NCBI RefSeq assembly: GCF_034259425.1
Contig: NZ_JAXIVU010000007.1
Coordinates: 68,446 to 132,445 of the forward strand
Length of the DNA stretch: 64,000 bases
Origin: Denitrificimonas halotolerans
Lineage (GTDB): Bacteria > Pseudomonadota > Gammaproteobacteria > Pseudomonadales > Pseudomonadaceae
Direction of reading: 5' to 3'
Made by a program: the position numbers and the translations under genes. Each line of letters opens with the position of its first letter. Within the stretch, counting starts at the first letter, position 1. The notes beneath the pieces are model-generated. The model did not search any database, was not told where the DNA came from, and saw only the letters and a list, made by a program, of their open reading frames with translations. Of this stretch, positions 1 to 8,525 are shown one piece after another.

Positions 1-230
1 CCCGCGATGCACTGTAAGGTTTGGCTGTGCAGCCCAAGCTCTTTACCTGCGCCCTTTGTGTAGGGATGCATATCAAAAGCAGACAAAAACACACCACGCT
101 CTTTAATCGAGCGTTGACTTAATTCATTAACAAAGTTCCAAACGAAATTGACGCTGCGAGCCATGCGGTTCAGCAAGGGCACATGCCTGTCTCGGACACG
201 GACTTTTAATGTTTTGGTGTACCTTATCAT
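1..230 (-). CDS. tnpB: IS200/IS605-type TnpB, N-terminal part, runs off window edge
   Basis: The first 76 codons of an OrfB/TnpB protein start at the ATG complementary to 228-230 (MIRYTKTLKVRVRDR...) and stay open to base 1. The translation matches the N-terminus of the second copy at 19767-20830 almost residue for residue (RHVPLLNRMARSVNFVWNFV, then KERGVFLSA). This is the helical/WED-like N-terminal domain; the RuvC domain and zinc ribbon lie outside the window, so I cannot tell whether the gene is intact. Proteins of this family are RNA-guided nucleases that help IS200/IS605 elements persist. No tnpA transposase is visible beside it, as in IS1341-type elements. Confidence 0.85.
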   Translation of the reverse strand, partial: MIRYTKTLKVRVRDRHVPLLNRMARSVNFVWNFVNELSQRSIKERGVFLSAFDMHPYTKGAGKELGLHSQTLQCIA

Positions 231-384
231 GCTGTATACAATACCAGTATCAACCTATACTGCAAAGACTATAGCAGTCTGTTTAAGGGGTTAAGGGGTT
301 AAGGGGTTAAGGGGTTAAGGGGCTGCTTACGCAGCCCTCGCTATCCATCCCTGCACTAAAAGTACGAGGTCTTACGCGATTTTG
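231..384 (-). mobile_element. Left end of the first IS200/IS605-type element
   Basis: The stretch upstream of the tnpB start aligns with the left end of the second element (about 20831-20927): both share the segment from CTGCACTAAAAGTACGAGGT to the CTTACGCG block. Similarity stops at the same point in both copies. In tnpB orientation the shared sequence begins TTAT-CAAAA, so TTAT (plus-strand 385-388) is the likely target tetranucleotide and 384 the outer edge. Compared with copy 2, this end carries about 50 extra bases (about 278-331) containing a tandem repeat. The boundary is inferred from only two copies. Confidence 0.6.
283..322. repeat. Five tandem copies of TTAAGGGG
   Basis: Five perfect 8-bp units (TTAAGGGG) stand head to tail from 283 to 322, followed by GCTGCTTACGCAGC, a small palindrome. 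The repeat lies between the tnpB start and the outer left-end sequence and is absent from the otherwise similar left end at 20831-20927. It therefore arose by expansion or insertion after the copies separated. No function is evident. Confidence 0.9.
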
Positions 385-388
385 ATAA

Positions 389-819
389 CAATGAGCACCA
401 ACTCCGTTCAAAGCAAAGGTCATAGTATCTGGCTAGCCACTGAAATGGCAGAACAGTTTTACCAATACCTAGCAACGACTTTCATATTGAGCCCTTAAGG
501 TATGTTACCTCTTACATAAAGCGCTCATAATTAACGCCTTACAAACAGCCAGCCAAACTGTACAACTAACAACTCGTGCAACTCCAAATACATTCAATCA
601 TGAACAGATACTCCGTTGCTGCTCAAAAAAACCGCTACAAGCACTTGCAATGCAACACAATCTCTATTTTATCTAGCCATGATTATCGCTTACATGGCCA
701 AACAAACCTTGCGCGCTTAATCAAAACCGAAGGAAGCTCACAAGCAAAGACCGCCCATAGCAAAAGCAACGCTCCAGTTAATACGCTAAGATAACGCCAT
801 CAACCTTTGGGGTATAGGT
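389..819. other. Intergenic region between IS end and priA, no supported gene
   Basis: About 430 bases lie between the left end of the first IS element and priA. A short open frame at 391-498 (35 codons, MSTNSVQSKGHSIWLATEM...) and a GTG-started frame at 576-794 (72 codons) are present. Neither has a convincing ribosome binding site or a recognisable domain. In Pseudomonas rpmE normally sits upstream of priA; nothing resembling L31 is visible here, so the IS probably marks a local rearrangement. Confidence 0.5.
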
Positions 820-3039
820 GTGACTGAACGCTATTTACGTATCGCTTTACCATCGCCACTGCGCCGACTCTTTGACTATCGTGCACCGGCGCAAATTCCA
901 GAGTCTGCCTGGCAGCCCGGCGTACGTGTGCGCGTACCTTTTGGTCGTCGCGAAATGATTGGAATTTTAGTTGAGACAGCAACCACCACCAATGTGCCTA
1001 CGGATAAACTTAAAGATGCATTAGAACTACTCGATAGCCAACCGCTCTTGCCGGATGACATCATGCGTCTATGCTTGTGGGCTGCGCAGTACTATCAGCA
1101 TAGCTTAGGCGATACCTTTAGTTGGGCTTTACCGACTTTACTGCGCCAAGGTGAACCTGCTGAAGCACGCCAGAAAAAAATATGGCAGGCTAAACGACCA
1201 CTGAATTTAGAAGACTCTTTATTAATTCGAGCACCGCGGCAGCTCGCAGCAATAAAAGTATTAGCTCAACATAGCCAAGGAATTGCCCATGAACGCCTAG
1301 AGCAATTTGGCATCAGTAAAGACAGCGTCACGGCTTTATTAAAAAAAGGGCTCGTCACCCAGCACCTTTTACAATTACAAGATACGCCACACAAAACACC
1401 CAGTCTGGCACAACCAGAACTGCCCCTTAATGATGAGCAGCAAGCGGCATTCAATGCTATTCATGCCAATCAGAAAACTTTTAAAACTTACTTACTTGCT
1501 GGTATCACTGGCAGCGGTAAAACAGAAGTTTACTTACAACTGATCCGTGAAACTTTGGCAGCAGGTCAGCAGGTCTTGGTCTTGATCCCTGAAATCAATC
1601 TAGGCCCACAAACTCTAGAGCGTTTTACCAAGCGTTTTAATGCCCGTATTGCATTACTGCACTCTCATGTTAATGATCGTGAGCGTTTAGAGGCTTGGCT
1701 TGCTGCGCGCTCAGGTCATGCCGATATCATTATTGGTACCCGCTCCGCACTCTTTACCCCATTGCAACAACTGGGTCTGATTATTATTGATGAAGAGCAC
1801 GACTCATCTTATAAACAACAAGAAGGTCTACGCTACCATGCACGGGATTTAGCCTTAGTCCGCGCACGCGCTGCCAATGTGCCGGTGGTGTTAGGCTCAG
1901 CCACACCTAGCTTAGAAAGCTTGCATAATGCCCATAGTGGGCGTTTTGCCTTATTACGCCTGAATAAACGTGCCGGCGGCGCAATCCAACCGAAATTTAT
2001 TCGTCTAGATGTGCGCAGCTTACCTCTGGATTCCGGCATCAGCGCACCACTGCAAAAAGAGATTCGTAAAACCCTTGAAGCAGGCCAACAAGTTTTAGTT
2101 TTTCTTAATCGCCGTGGCTTTGCACCGGTCTTAATGTGCAACGATTGTGGTTGGATGAGCCAATGCTCACAGTGTGATGCTCGTCTAACCTTACATCAAC
2201 GCTACAATGAATTACGCTGCCATCACTGCGGCCATGTTGAAATACGTCCACACCATTGCCCTAGCTGTAACAAAATTGATTTACGTCCAGTAGGTGCCGG
2301 TACCGAGCGCGCAGAAGAACGTCTACAAATTTTATTTCCCAATACGCCTGTGTTGCGTATTGACCGCGACAGTACTGCACGTAAGGGTTCAATGGATGCT
2401 TTATTAGGCACCATTAATAGTGGCGATCCTTGTATTATGATTGGCACGCAAATGCTAGCTAAAGGACACCACTTTCCCCGCGTCACCTTGGTAGCAATTT
2501 TAAATGCTGATGGTGGATTATTTTCTGCTGACTTTCGCGCTGGCGAGAAAATGGCACAATTAATTGTGCAAGTAGCAGGCCGCGCTGGACGCGCTGGCGA
2601 TCCTGGGCGCGTTATTATTCAGAGTGAGCTCGCTGACCATCCTTTACTGGTACAGTTAAGTGAACAGGGTTATTTTGCCTTTGCCGAGCAAGCCTTAAAT
2701 GAACGCTGCAGTACGGGGCTACCTCCTTTTAGTCATTTAGCTTTATTAAGGGCTGATGCCTTAAAGCCAGAACTGGCTGATATGTTCCTAGAGGATGCGT
2801 ATAGCATTGCCGAGCAACTATTACAGCAGCTTAAAATTGAAGGTGTGGAGTTGCTAGGTCCAGTCTCCTCTCCTATGGAACGCCGCGCTGGTCGCTACCG
2901 AGCACAACTGTTATTACAAGCCAATAACCGAGCTCAACTCCATCGTTTGCTTACTCCTTTATGCAGTAATCTAGAAGTTCTACCTAGCGCACGGCAGAGC
3001 CGTTGGTCCATCGATGTCGACCCAATTGATTTATTTTAA
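820..3039 (+). CDS. priA: Primosomal protein N' (replication restart helicase PriA)
   Basis: This 739-residue PriA is a superfamily 2 3'-5' DNA helicase that recognises stalled forks and reloads the replisome through PriB/DnaT/DnaC-type partners. The N-terminal 3'-end-binding domain is visible (RIALPSPLRRLFDYRAP), then Walker A GITGSGKTE near residue 228, the DEEH box near 323, and the paired zinc-binding cysteines inserted in the helicase core (CNDCGWMSQCSQC, then CHHCGHVEIRPHHCPSC). The length is normal for the family. The start is GTG; the product begins MTERYLRIALPSPL as in pseudomonad homologues. argS follows about 100 bases downstream, as in P. aeruginosa. Confidence 0.97.
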   Translation: MTERYLRIALPSPLRRLFDYRAPAQIPESAWQPGVRVRVPFGRREMIGILVETATTTNVPTDKLKDALELLDSQPLLPDDIMRLCLWAAQYYQHSLGDTFSWALPTLLRQGEPAEARQKKIWQAKRPLNLEDSLLIRAPRQLAAIKVLAQHSQGIAHERLEQFGISKDSVTALLKKGLVTQHLLQLQDTPHKTPSLAQPELPLNDEQQAAFNAIHANQKTFKTYLLAGITGSGKTEVYLQLIRETLAAGQQVLVLIPEINLGPQTLERFTKRFNARIALLHSHVNDRERLEAWLAARSGHADIIIGTRSALFTPLQQLGLIIIDEEHDSSYKQQEGLRYHARDLALVRARAANVPVVLGSATPSLESLHNAHSGRFALLRLNKRAGGAIQPKFIRLDVRSLPLDSGISAPLQKEIRKTLEAGQQVLVFLNRRGFAPVLMCNDCGWMSQCSQCDARLTLHQRYNELRCHHCGHVEIRPHHCPSCNKIDLRPVGAGTERAEERLQILFPNTPVLRIDRDSTARKGSMDALLGTINSGDPCIMIGTQMLAKGHHFPRVTLVAILNADGGLFSADFRAGEKMAQLIVQVAGRAGRAGDPGRVIIQSELADHPLLVQLSEQGYFAFAEQALNERCSTGLPPFSHLALLRADALKPELADMFLEDAYSIAEQLLQQLKIEGVELLGPVSSPMERRAGRYRAQLLLQANNRAQLHRLLTPLCSNLEVLPSARQSRWSIDVDPIDLF

Positions 3040-3141
3040 ACACCTTGACTCCCTTGCTGCTTGAAGCATTCGCTCAGGAAGTCGATAATAGACCATTTTA
3101 CTCAGCACCTTTTCGCTGATTCGCCTTCGTTAAGAGAAATT

Positions 3142-4884
3142 ATGAAAGACAGTATCCGCAATCTAATTCAGCTCGCAGTCAATCAACTTATCAGCGAAGG
3201 AATCCTTCCCGAAGATTTTGTAGCCAATATTCAAGTGGAGAACACGCGGGATAAATCCCACGGCGACTTCGCTAGCAATATCGCCATGATGTTGGCTAAG
3301 CCGGCCAAAATGAAGCCACGCGATTTAGCTGAACGACTCGTTAAGGCCCTGCCAGAAGATCCGCAAGTGCGCGAAGTGGCTATTGCTGGCCCAGGTTTTT
3401 TAAACTTTTTCCAAAATCACGACGCTTTAGCACAGCGTTTAGATGCAGCTTTAACCGACGCACAAGTTGGTGTTGCTCAGCAGCAGCCCGCTCAGCGTGT
3501 GGTGGTAGACTTATCTTCACCTAATTTAGCCAAAGAAATGCACGTTGGTCACTTACGCTCCACCATTATTGGTGATGCAGTGGCACGTGTTTTAGAGTTT
3601 TTAGGCCACGATGTGATCCGCCAAAATCACGTCGGCGACTGGGGCACTCAATTCGGTATGCTTTTAGCCTACCTCTTAGAAAATCCTAGCGCCACCGAAA
3701 CTCAACTGTCAGACTTAGAAGCCTTTTACCGTGCTGCCAAGCAACGCTTTGATGAGTCCCCAGAGTTTGCTGAGCAGGCTCGCGGATTGGTAGTCAAATT
3801 ACAGGCTGGCGATCCAGAATGCTTACGCCTGTGGCAACAGTTTAATAATGTTTCACTCAGCCACTGCCAAGAGCTGTACGACCGTTTAGGTGTCAAGCTC
3901 AGCATGGATGATGTCCGTGGTGAAAGCTCTTACAATGATGACTTGGCTCAGGTTGTAGCTGATCTCCGTGAGAAAAACTTATTGACTGAAGACGCCGGTG
4001 CTCAATGCGTCTTTTTAGATGAGTTTAAAAACAGCGAAGATAAAATTTTGCCAGTCATCGTACAAAAAGCTGACGGCGGCTACCTGTATTCCACCACTGA
4101 CTTAGCTGCAATGCGCTACCGCAGCCAAACGCTCAAGGCAGACCGAGCGCTATACTTTGTTGACCAACGCCAAGCTTTACACTTTCAAATGGTCTTTGCC
4201 GTAGCTCGGCATGCCGACTTTGTTCACCCTGGAATGCAGCTAGAGCACATGGGTTTCGGCACCATGAATGGCCCTGATGGTCGCCCTTTCAAAACCCGTG
4301 ATGGCGGTACAGTCAAGCTGGTAGATTTACTCAATGAGGCAGAGCAACGCGCTTATACTCTAGTTAAAGAAAAGAACCCTAAGCTCGAAGAAAGTGAACT
4401 ACAAAAGATCGCCCAAGCGGTAGGTATTGGTGCGGTCAAATATGCAGATCTCAGCAAGCACCGTAGCAGCGATTACAGTTTTAACTTTGATCAAATGCTC
4501 AGCTTTGAAGGCAATACAGCGCCTTACCTACTGTATGCCTACACCCGTGTAGCAAGCGTTTTTAGACGCACCGACTTCACAATGAACTCTACGCTACCTG
4601 GTAAAATTCAGCTTACCAGCGAATCTGAACAAGTACTTGCCGCGAGCCTACAACGCTTTACTGAAGTACTTTACAATATTGCTGATAAAGGCACTCCCCA
4701 CATCCTCTGTACCTACCTGTATGAGTTAGCTGGACAATTTTCAAGCTTCTATGAAAACTGCCCTATTTTATCAGCAGAAGATGAAGCGACCCGACACAGT
4801 CGTTTACGCCTTGCAGCCCTTACCGGCCGTACTTTAAAGCAAGGTCTCGAGCTGTTAGGGCTACAGACTTTGGAGCGCATGTAA
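3142..4884 (+). CDS. argS: Arginine--tRNA ligase
   Basis: This cytoplasmic class I aminoacyl-tRNA synthetase charges tRNA-Arg. The open frame begins earlier (TTG at 3061), but I choose the ATG at 3142: it follows TAAGAGAA and gives MKDSIRNLIQLAV, which matches the usual N-terminus, for 580 residues. An N-terminal Arg-tRNA-synthetase additional domain (about 1-110) is followed by the catalytic core with a HIGH-type motif HVGHLRS, and by the anticodon-binding DALR domain ending in LELLGLQTLERM. The stop is one base before the ATG of the SPOR-domain gene, so the two are probably co-transcribed. Confidence 0.97.
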   Translation: MKDSIRNLIQLAVNQLISEGILPEDFVANIQVENTRDKSHGDFASNIAMMLAKPAKMKPRDLAERLVKALPEDPQVREVAIAGPGFLNFFQNHDALAQRLDAALTDAQVGVAQQQPAQRVVVDLSSPNLAKEMHVGHLRSTIIGDAVARVLEFLGHDVIRQNHVGDWGTQFGMLLAYLLENPSATETQLSDLEAFYRAAKQRFDESPEFAEQARGLVVKLQAGDPECLRLWQQFNNVSLSHCQELYDRLGVKLSMDDVRGESSYNDDLAQVVADLREKNLLTEDAGAQCVFLDEFKNSEDKILPVIVQKADGGYLYSTTDLAAMRYRSQTLKADRALYFVDQRQALHFQMVFAVARHADFVHPGMQLEHMGFGTMNGPDGRPFKTRDGGTVKLVDLLNEAEQRAYTLVKEKNPKLEESELQKIAQAVGIGAVKYADLSKHRSSDYSFNFDQMLSFEGNTAPYLLYAYTRVASVFRRTDFTMNSTLPGKIQLTSESEQVLAASLQRFTEVLYNIADKGTPHILCTYLYELAGQFSSFYENCPILSAEDEATRHSRLRLAALTGRTLKQGLELLGLQTLERM

Positions 4885-4885
4885 C

Positions 4886-5551
4886 ATGGCTGCACGTAAA
4901 AAGGCAGCGCCAAAAAGGGGCGCAAGCCGCTATCAGACACCAGCTAAAAAGCCTATACATCCGCTAATCTGGGTCATTTCTGGCCTGATTATCGGTATTT
5001 TTGCGATGTCATTATTTCGCTTTGAACCCGGGCAGGAGACAATCAAGCGCGAACCAACTGTAACTGAAAAAAAACCTACGCCACAAACAAAGGAAGACAC
5101 TGCGAATAAGCCTAAGTTTGAGTTTTACACCTTATTATCTGAGTCTGAAGTGATTGTTCCGCCGGAGGCGTTACCCGAAAAAACACCGCCACCACCGCCA
5201 CCACCAACTAAGAAACAAGTGGATGAGGCAAAAAAAGCTGAGGCCGCTCGAGCGCAGGCAATTTTGGATGGCAAAACACCGCCACCTCCGCCACCCGCTA
5301 AAAAAGAAAGCAAAACTCAGTTTTACTTACAGGCTGGCTCTTTCCCTGAGCGCTCCAAGGCTGAAAGCGTACGTGCACAACTCTTACTCAGCGGTCAAAA
5401 TGTTCACATTGAAGCAGGTCAAGTTGCAGATAAAACCTGGCACCGTGTACTGGTTGGCCCTTTTGTAAGTCGTGAACAGTTAGCTGTTGCGCAAAAACAA
5501 TTGGCGGCTAACGGTTTTAACAATCTCTTACTACAACGTAAAAGTCGTTAA
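4886..5551 (+). CDS. SPOR-domain cell-division protein, FtsN-like
   Basis: This 221-residue bitopic inner-membrane protein has a short basic cytoplasmic N-terminus (AARKKAAPKRG), one membrane segment at about residues 27-45 (HPLIWVISGLIIGIFAMSLF), a long Pro/Lys-rich periplasmic linker with two polyproline runs, and a C-terminal SPOR domain at about 145-219 (FYLQAGSFPERSKAESVRAQ). SPOR domains bind denuded septal peptidoglycan, so a role at the division site is expected. It lies directly behind argS and ahead of hslVU, the position of PA5052 in P. aeruginosa. Whether it is the functional FtsN cannot be decided from sequence alone. Confidence 0.88.
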   Translation: MAARKKAAPKRGASRYQTPAKKPIHPLIWVISGLIIGIFAMSLFRFEPGQETIKREPTVTEKKPTPQTKEDTANKPKFEFYTLLSESEVIVPPEALPEKTPPPPPPPTKKQVDEAKKAEAARAQAILDGKTPPPPPPAKKESKTQFYLQAGSFPERSKAESVRAQLLLSGQNVHIEAGQVADKTWHRVLVGPFVSREQLAVAQKQLAANGFNNLLLQRKSR

Positions 5552-5566
5552 CTTTTGCACCGCCAT

Positions 5567-5601
5567 AGACTCTAAGTATGCCCACAGCATACTTAGAGTC
5601 T
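5567..5601. terminator. Perfect 15-bp hairpin after the SPOR gene
   Basis: AGACTCTAAGTATGC at 5567-5581 and its exact complement at 5587-5601 enclose a five-base loop. It lies 15 bases after the stop of the SPOR gene, where a terminator is expected, but no T-run follows, so the hairpin may instead be an RNA-stability element. Confidence 0.55.
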
Positions 5602-5732
5602 CCGTCCTGTCATGCTGTTATACCAAGCTCTCAAAACTGCATCACATATAGGGAATGACGCACGTATTCATTACTCCAGACACTTAAAGCGCCTCTATAG
5701 CATTATAAAATTCCTAGATTTCTAATAACCCC

Positions 5733-5761
5733 CTTGAACCCTGCACAATTCATCCCCATAT
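5733..5761 (+). promoter_or_regulatory. Sigma-32 (RpoH) heat-shock promoter of hslVU
   Basis: CTTGAA at 5733-5738 and CCCCATAT at 5754-5761 are separated by 15 bases. This matches the RpoH consensus (CTTGAA, 11-16 bases, CCCCATNT) at essentially every position and lies about 45 bases upstream of the hslV start. hslVU is a classical heat-shock operon, so sequence and context agree. Confidence 0.88.
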
Positions 5762-5804
5762 CTTATTAATCAGGGCATTTGCCCATCAGCGTGGAGAATT
5801 TCCC

Positions 5805-6335
5805 TTGACCACAATTGTTTCAATTCGTCGCAACGGCAAAGTCGTAATGGGTGGTGACGGCCAAGTTTCCCTTGGCAATACTGTTATGAAAGGCAATGCT
5901 AAAAAAGTGCGTCGCCTCTATCATGGCCAAGTACTGGCAGGCTTTGCCGGTGCTACTGCTGACGCTTTTACTTTATTTGAGCGCTTCGAAGGTCAGCTGG
6001 AAAAACATCAAGGCCACTTAGTGCGCGCAGCCGTTGAGTTAGCCAAAGACTGGCGGACCGACCGCTCCTTAAGCCGCCTTGAAGCCATGTTGGCCGTAGC
6101 CAACAAAGATGCCTCTCTCATTATTACTGGTAATGGTGACGTTGTAGAACCTGAACACGGCCTGATCGCCATGGGTTCTGGCGGAGGTTTTGCTCAAGCA
6201 GCAGCCCTTGCCCTGTTAGAAAACAGCGACCTGTCGGCACGTGAAATCACAGAAAAAGCCTTGCATATTGCCGGTTCTATCTGTGTATTCACCAACCAAA
6301 ACTTGACTATCGAAGAGCAGGATAGCGCCATTTAA
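5805..6335 (+). CDS. hslV: ATP-dependent protease proteolytic subunit HslV
   Basis: HslV (ClpQ) is the peptidase of the two-part HslUV protease and forms a double hexamer capped by HslU. At 176 residues it is of normal length. The start is TTG at 5805, preceded by GTGGAGAA. Any other choice would misplace the catalytic threonine: removal of fMet exposes TTIVSIRRNGKVVMGGDGQ, with Thr1 as nucleophile and GDGQVSLG in the substrate cleft. hslU follows 20 bases later and both are likely made from the sigma-32 promoter at 5733. Confidence 0.97.
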   Translation: MTTIVSIRRNGKVVMGGDGQVSLGNTVMKGNAKKVRRLYHGQVLAGFAGATADAFTLFERFEGQLEKHQGHLVRAAVELAKDWRTDRSLSRLEAMLAVANKDASLIITGNGDVVEPEHGLIAMGSGGGFAQAAALALLENSDLSAREITEKALHIAGSICVFTNQNLTIEEQDSAI

Positions 6336-6355
6336 GCGCACCTCGGAGACCCATA

Positions 6356-7693
6356 ATGTCCATGACACCTCGTGAAATTGTGCATGAGCTCAACCGCCAT
6401 ATTGTTGGCCAAAATGATGCCAAACGTGCGGTTGCGATTGCCCTGCGCAACCGTTGGAGACGCATGCAGTTGTCCTCGGACCTGCGTAATGAAGTAACTC
6501 CAAAAAATATTTTAATGATTGGCCCAACCGGTGTCGGTAAAACTGAAATTGCCCGCCGCTTAGCCAAACTCGTGAATGCACCTTTTATTAAGGTTGAAGC
6601 AACTAAATTTACCGAAGTAGGCTATGTTGGTCGCGATGTTGAATCGATCATTCGTGATCTTGCCGATGCCGCAGTAAAAATGCTGCGCGAGCAAGAAATG
6701 AAAAGTATGCGTAATCGCGCTGAAGATGCTGCTGAGGAGCGTATCTTAGACGCCTTACTACCGCCGGCTCGCCAAGGCTTAGACGATACCGCAGAACGCA
6801 CCGACTCGAGCACACGCCAACTGTTCCGTAAGCGCTTACGCGAGGGGCAGTTAGACGATAAAGAAATTGAAATCAATGTTGCTGAAGCGCCTGCTGGCGT
6901 AGAAATCATGACCCCACCGGGCATGGAAGAAATGACCAGCCAGCTACAAAGCCTCTTCTCAGGTTTAAGCAAAGGCAAAACCAAAAGCCGCAAGCTACGT
7001 GTTGCCGATGCCATGAAACTCATTCGTGATGAAGAAGCAGCAAAGCTGGTCAATGAAGAAGATATTAAAGTCCGCGCACTGGAAGCTGTTGAACAAAATG
7101 GTATTGTCTTCTTAGATGAAATTGACAAAATTTCCAAACGTGGCAATGCCGGTGGTGCAGATGTATCTCGTGAAGGCGTGCAACGTGATTTATTACCACT
7201 GATTGAAGGTTGCACTGTTAGTACTAAACTGGGCATGGTCAAAACAGACCACATTCTGTTTATCGCTTCTGGCGCGTTCCACCTGAGTAAACCCAGTGAT
7301 TTAGTACCTGAACTACAAGGTCGCCTACCAATTCGCGTTGAACTGAAAGCCCTTACGCCTGATGACTTTAAGCGTATTCTCAGCGAGCCTGATGCTTCTC
7401 TCACTGAGCAATATGTTGCGCTTCTAGCCACTGAAGGCCTCAATGTAACCTTTACCGAAAGTGGTATTGAGCGTATTGCACAAATTGCTTGGCAAGTGAA
7501 CGAAAAAACTGAAAATATCGGTGCTCGTCGCTTACATACGCTGCTTGAGCGCCTACTCGAAGAAGTGTCTTTTGATGCTGCTGAACTGGCTGAAAAGTAC
7601 AGTAATAGAGCACTGGAAATTGACGCAGCCTATGTAGATCAACACCTCGGCGAACTGGCCGAAGATGAAGATCTGTCGCGCTATATTTTATAA
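6356..7693 (+). CDS. hslU: ATP-dependent protease ATPase subunit HslU
   Basis: HslU (ClpY) is the AAA+ unfoldase that feeds substrates to HslV. The 445-residue product shows Walker A GPTGVGKT at 56-63, Walker B VFLDEIDKI near 251, a variable I-domain between them (about 110-240), and the C-terminal tail ending DLSRYIL, which docks into HslV to activate it. The ATG follows CACCTCGGAGACCCATA, a good ribosome binding site. Confidence 0.97.
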   Translation: MSMTPREIVHELNRHIVGQNDAKRAVAIALRNRWRRMQLSSDLRNEVTPKNILMIGPTGVGKTEIARRLAKLVNAPFIKVEATKFTEVGYVGRDVESIIRDLADAAVKMLREQEMKSMRNRAEDAAEERILDALLPPARQGLDDTAERTDSSTRQLFRKRLREGQLDDKEIEINVAEAPAGVEIMTPPGMEEMTSQLQSLFSGLSKGKTKSRKLRVADAMKLIRDEEAAKLVNEEDIKVRALEAVEQNGIVFLDEIDKISKRGNAGGADVSREGVQRDLLPLIEGCTVSTKLGMVKTDHILFIASGAFHLSKPSDLVPELQGRLPIRVELKALTPDDFKRILSEPDASLTEQYVALLATEGLNVTFTESGIERIAQIAWQVNEKTENIGARRLHTLLERLLEEVSFDAAELAEKYSNRALEIDAAYVDQHLGELAEDEDLSRYIL

Positions 7694-7751
7694 TCCGTTA
7701 GGCTTGTGCTGACACTCAAGTGTCGGCACATTCTATTCAAGTGAGAACAGC

Positions 7752-8123
7752 ATGATTCCTACACGCATTAAACTCAACAAAAGCTCAAAAACTCTCGAAT
7801 TGGGCTATGCTGACGGACAAACATTCTCATTACCAGCTGAGTTTTTACGTGTGCACTCCCCATCCGCAGAAGTGCAAGGTCATGGCAACCCGATACTTCA
7901 ACACGGTAAAGCTAACGTAGCCCTCACCCACGTAGAAGCAGCAGGTCATTACGCCCTGAAACTCACCTTTGATGACGGTCATGACAGCGGTATTTATACT
8001 TGGACCTACCTACACCAGCTTGCAACTCAACAAGAGCAACTCTGGCAAACCTACTTAGATCAACTCCGTGCTGCGGGGCAATCACGCGACCCTAACGAAT
8101 CTGTTGTACGCCTCATGCTCTGA
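7752..8123 (+). CDS. DUF971 family protein
   Basis: A 123-residue protein with the DUF971 (gamma-butyrobetaine hydroxylase-like N-terminal) fold: IKLNKSSKTLELGYADGQTF, LPAEFLRVHSPSAEVQGHG, and DDGHDSGIYTWTYLHQL, the most conserved block. Homologues sit in the same place behind hslVU in pseudomonads (PA5055 position). Related domains occur in iron-sulfur and carnitine-related proteins, but the molecular role of the stand-alone form is not established and I assign none. The ATG is preceded by GTGAGAACAGC. Confidence 0.85.
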   Translation: MIPTRIKLNKSSKTLELGYADGQTFSLPAEFLRVHSPSAEVQGHGNPILQHGKANVALTHVEAAGHYALKLTFDDGHDSGIYTWTYLHQLATQQEQLWQTYLDQLRAAGQSRDPNESVVRLML

Positions 8124-8249
8124 ACGAACCTTGAAAACACAAGCACAATTGACAGCTCTACACAGCAAAACTATTGTGCCATGTATAACATTATATCCGT
8201 AGCTCAAACACGCATGACCTGCGTGCTTAAGCCACCGCTTTATCCCTAC

Positions 8250-8525
8250 TTAAGCTAAACGCTTATCAAGGGCATCTTCAATTTCCCGTTTAATCGTCCC
8301 GCTCAAGCCCGACAGCAAAAGCCCCAGCTTCAGATTGACACGTACCTTATCTTCTTCGACGTCAATGCTTCCACTGGCTCCAGTACGATGAAACTCTAGC
8401 GTATCTCCAACCCACTTATAAGTGACATCATATTGCTGGACCAATCGATCAGCCAGCTGTTGGGCTTTTTCACGTGCAACATCACGTCCCAAATTATGCT
8501 CTCGCTCAACTACAATTTTGCTCAT
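8250..8525 (-). CDS. Polyhydroxyalkanoate granule-associated system family protein
   Basis: This 91-residue protein matches the PHA_gran_rgn family (MSKIVVEREHNLGRDVAREK; VTYKWVGDTLEFHRTGA; VNLKLGLLLSGLSGTIKREIE). In Pseudomonas such genes are found with the medium-chain PHA locus between hslVU and ubiE. Here no phaC, phaZ, phaD, phaF or phaI remains nearby, although the flanking order is kept. The gene looks intact and is transcribed against its neighbours. Members are poorly characterised; a link to polymer granules or to envelope lipid handling is inferred only from context. Confidence 0.8.
   Translation of the reverse strand: MSKIVVEREHNLGRDVAREKAQQLADRLVQQYDVTYKWVGDTLEFHRTGASGSIDVEEDKVRVNLKLGLLLSGLSGTIKREIEDALDKRLA

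Noticed and set aside
283..322. TTAAGGGG repeat as a replication origin iteron or telomere
   Set aside because: No initiator gene, DnaA boxes or replicon end nearby; it lies inside an IS end.
576..794. 72-codon frame upstream of priA
   Set aside because: GTG start without a ribosome binding site and no recognisable features.
3061..3141. TTG start extending argS by 27 codons
   Set aside because: The extension is not part of known ArgS proteins; ATG 3142 gives the standard N-terminus and has an upstream AGAGAA.
6622..7443. 273-codon minus-strand frame opposite hslU
   Set aside because: Low-complexity Ser/Arg-rich antisense reading of an undoubted gene, with no domain or ribosome binding site.
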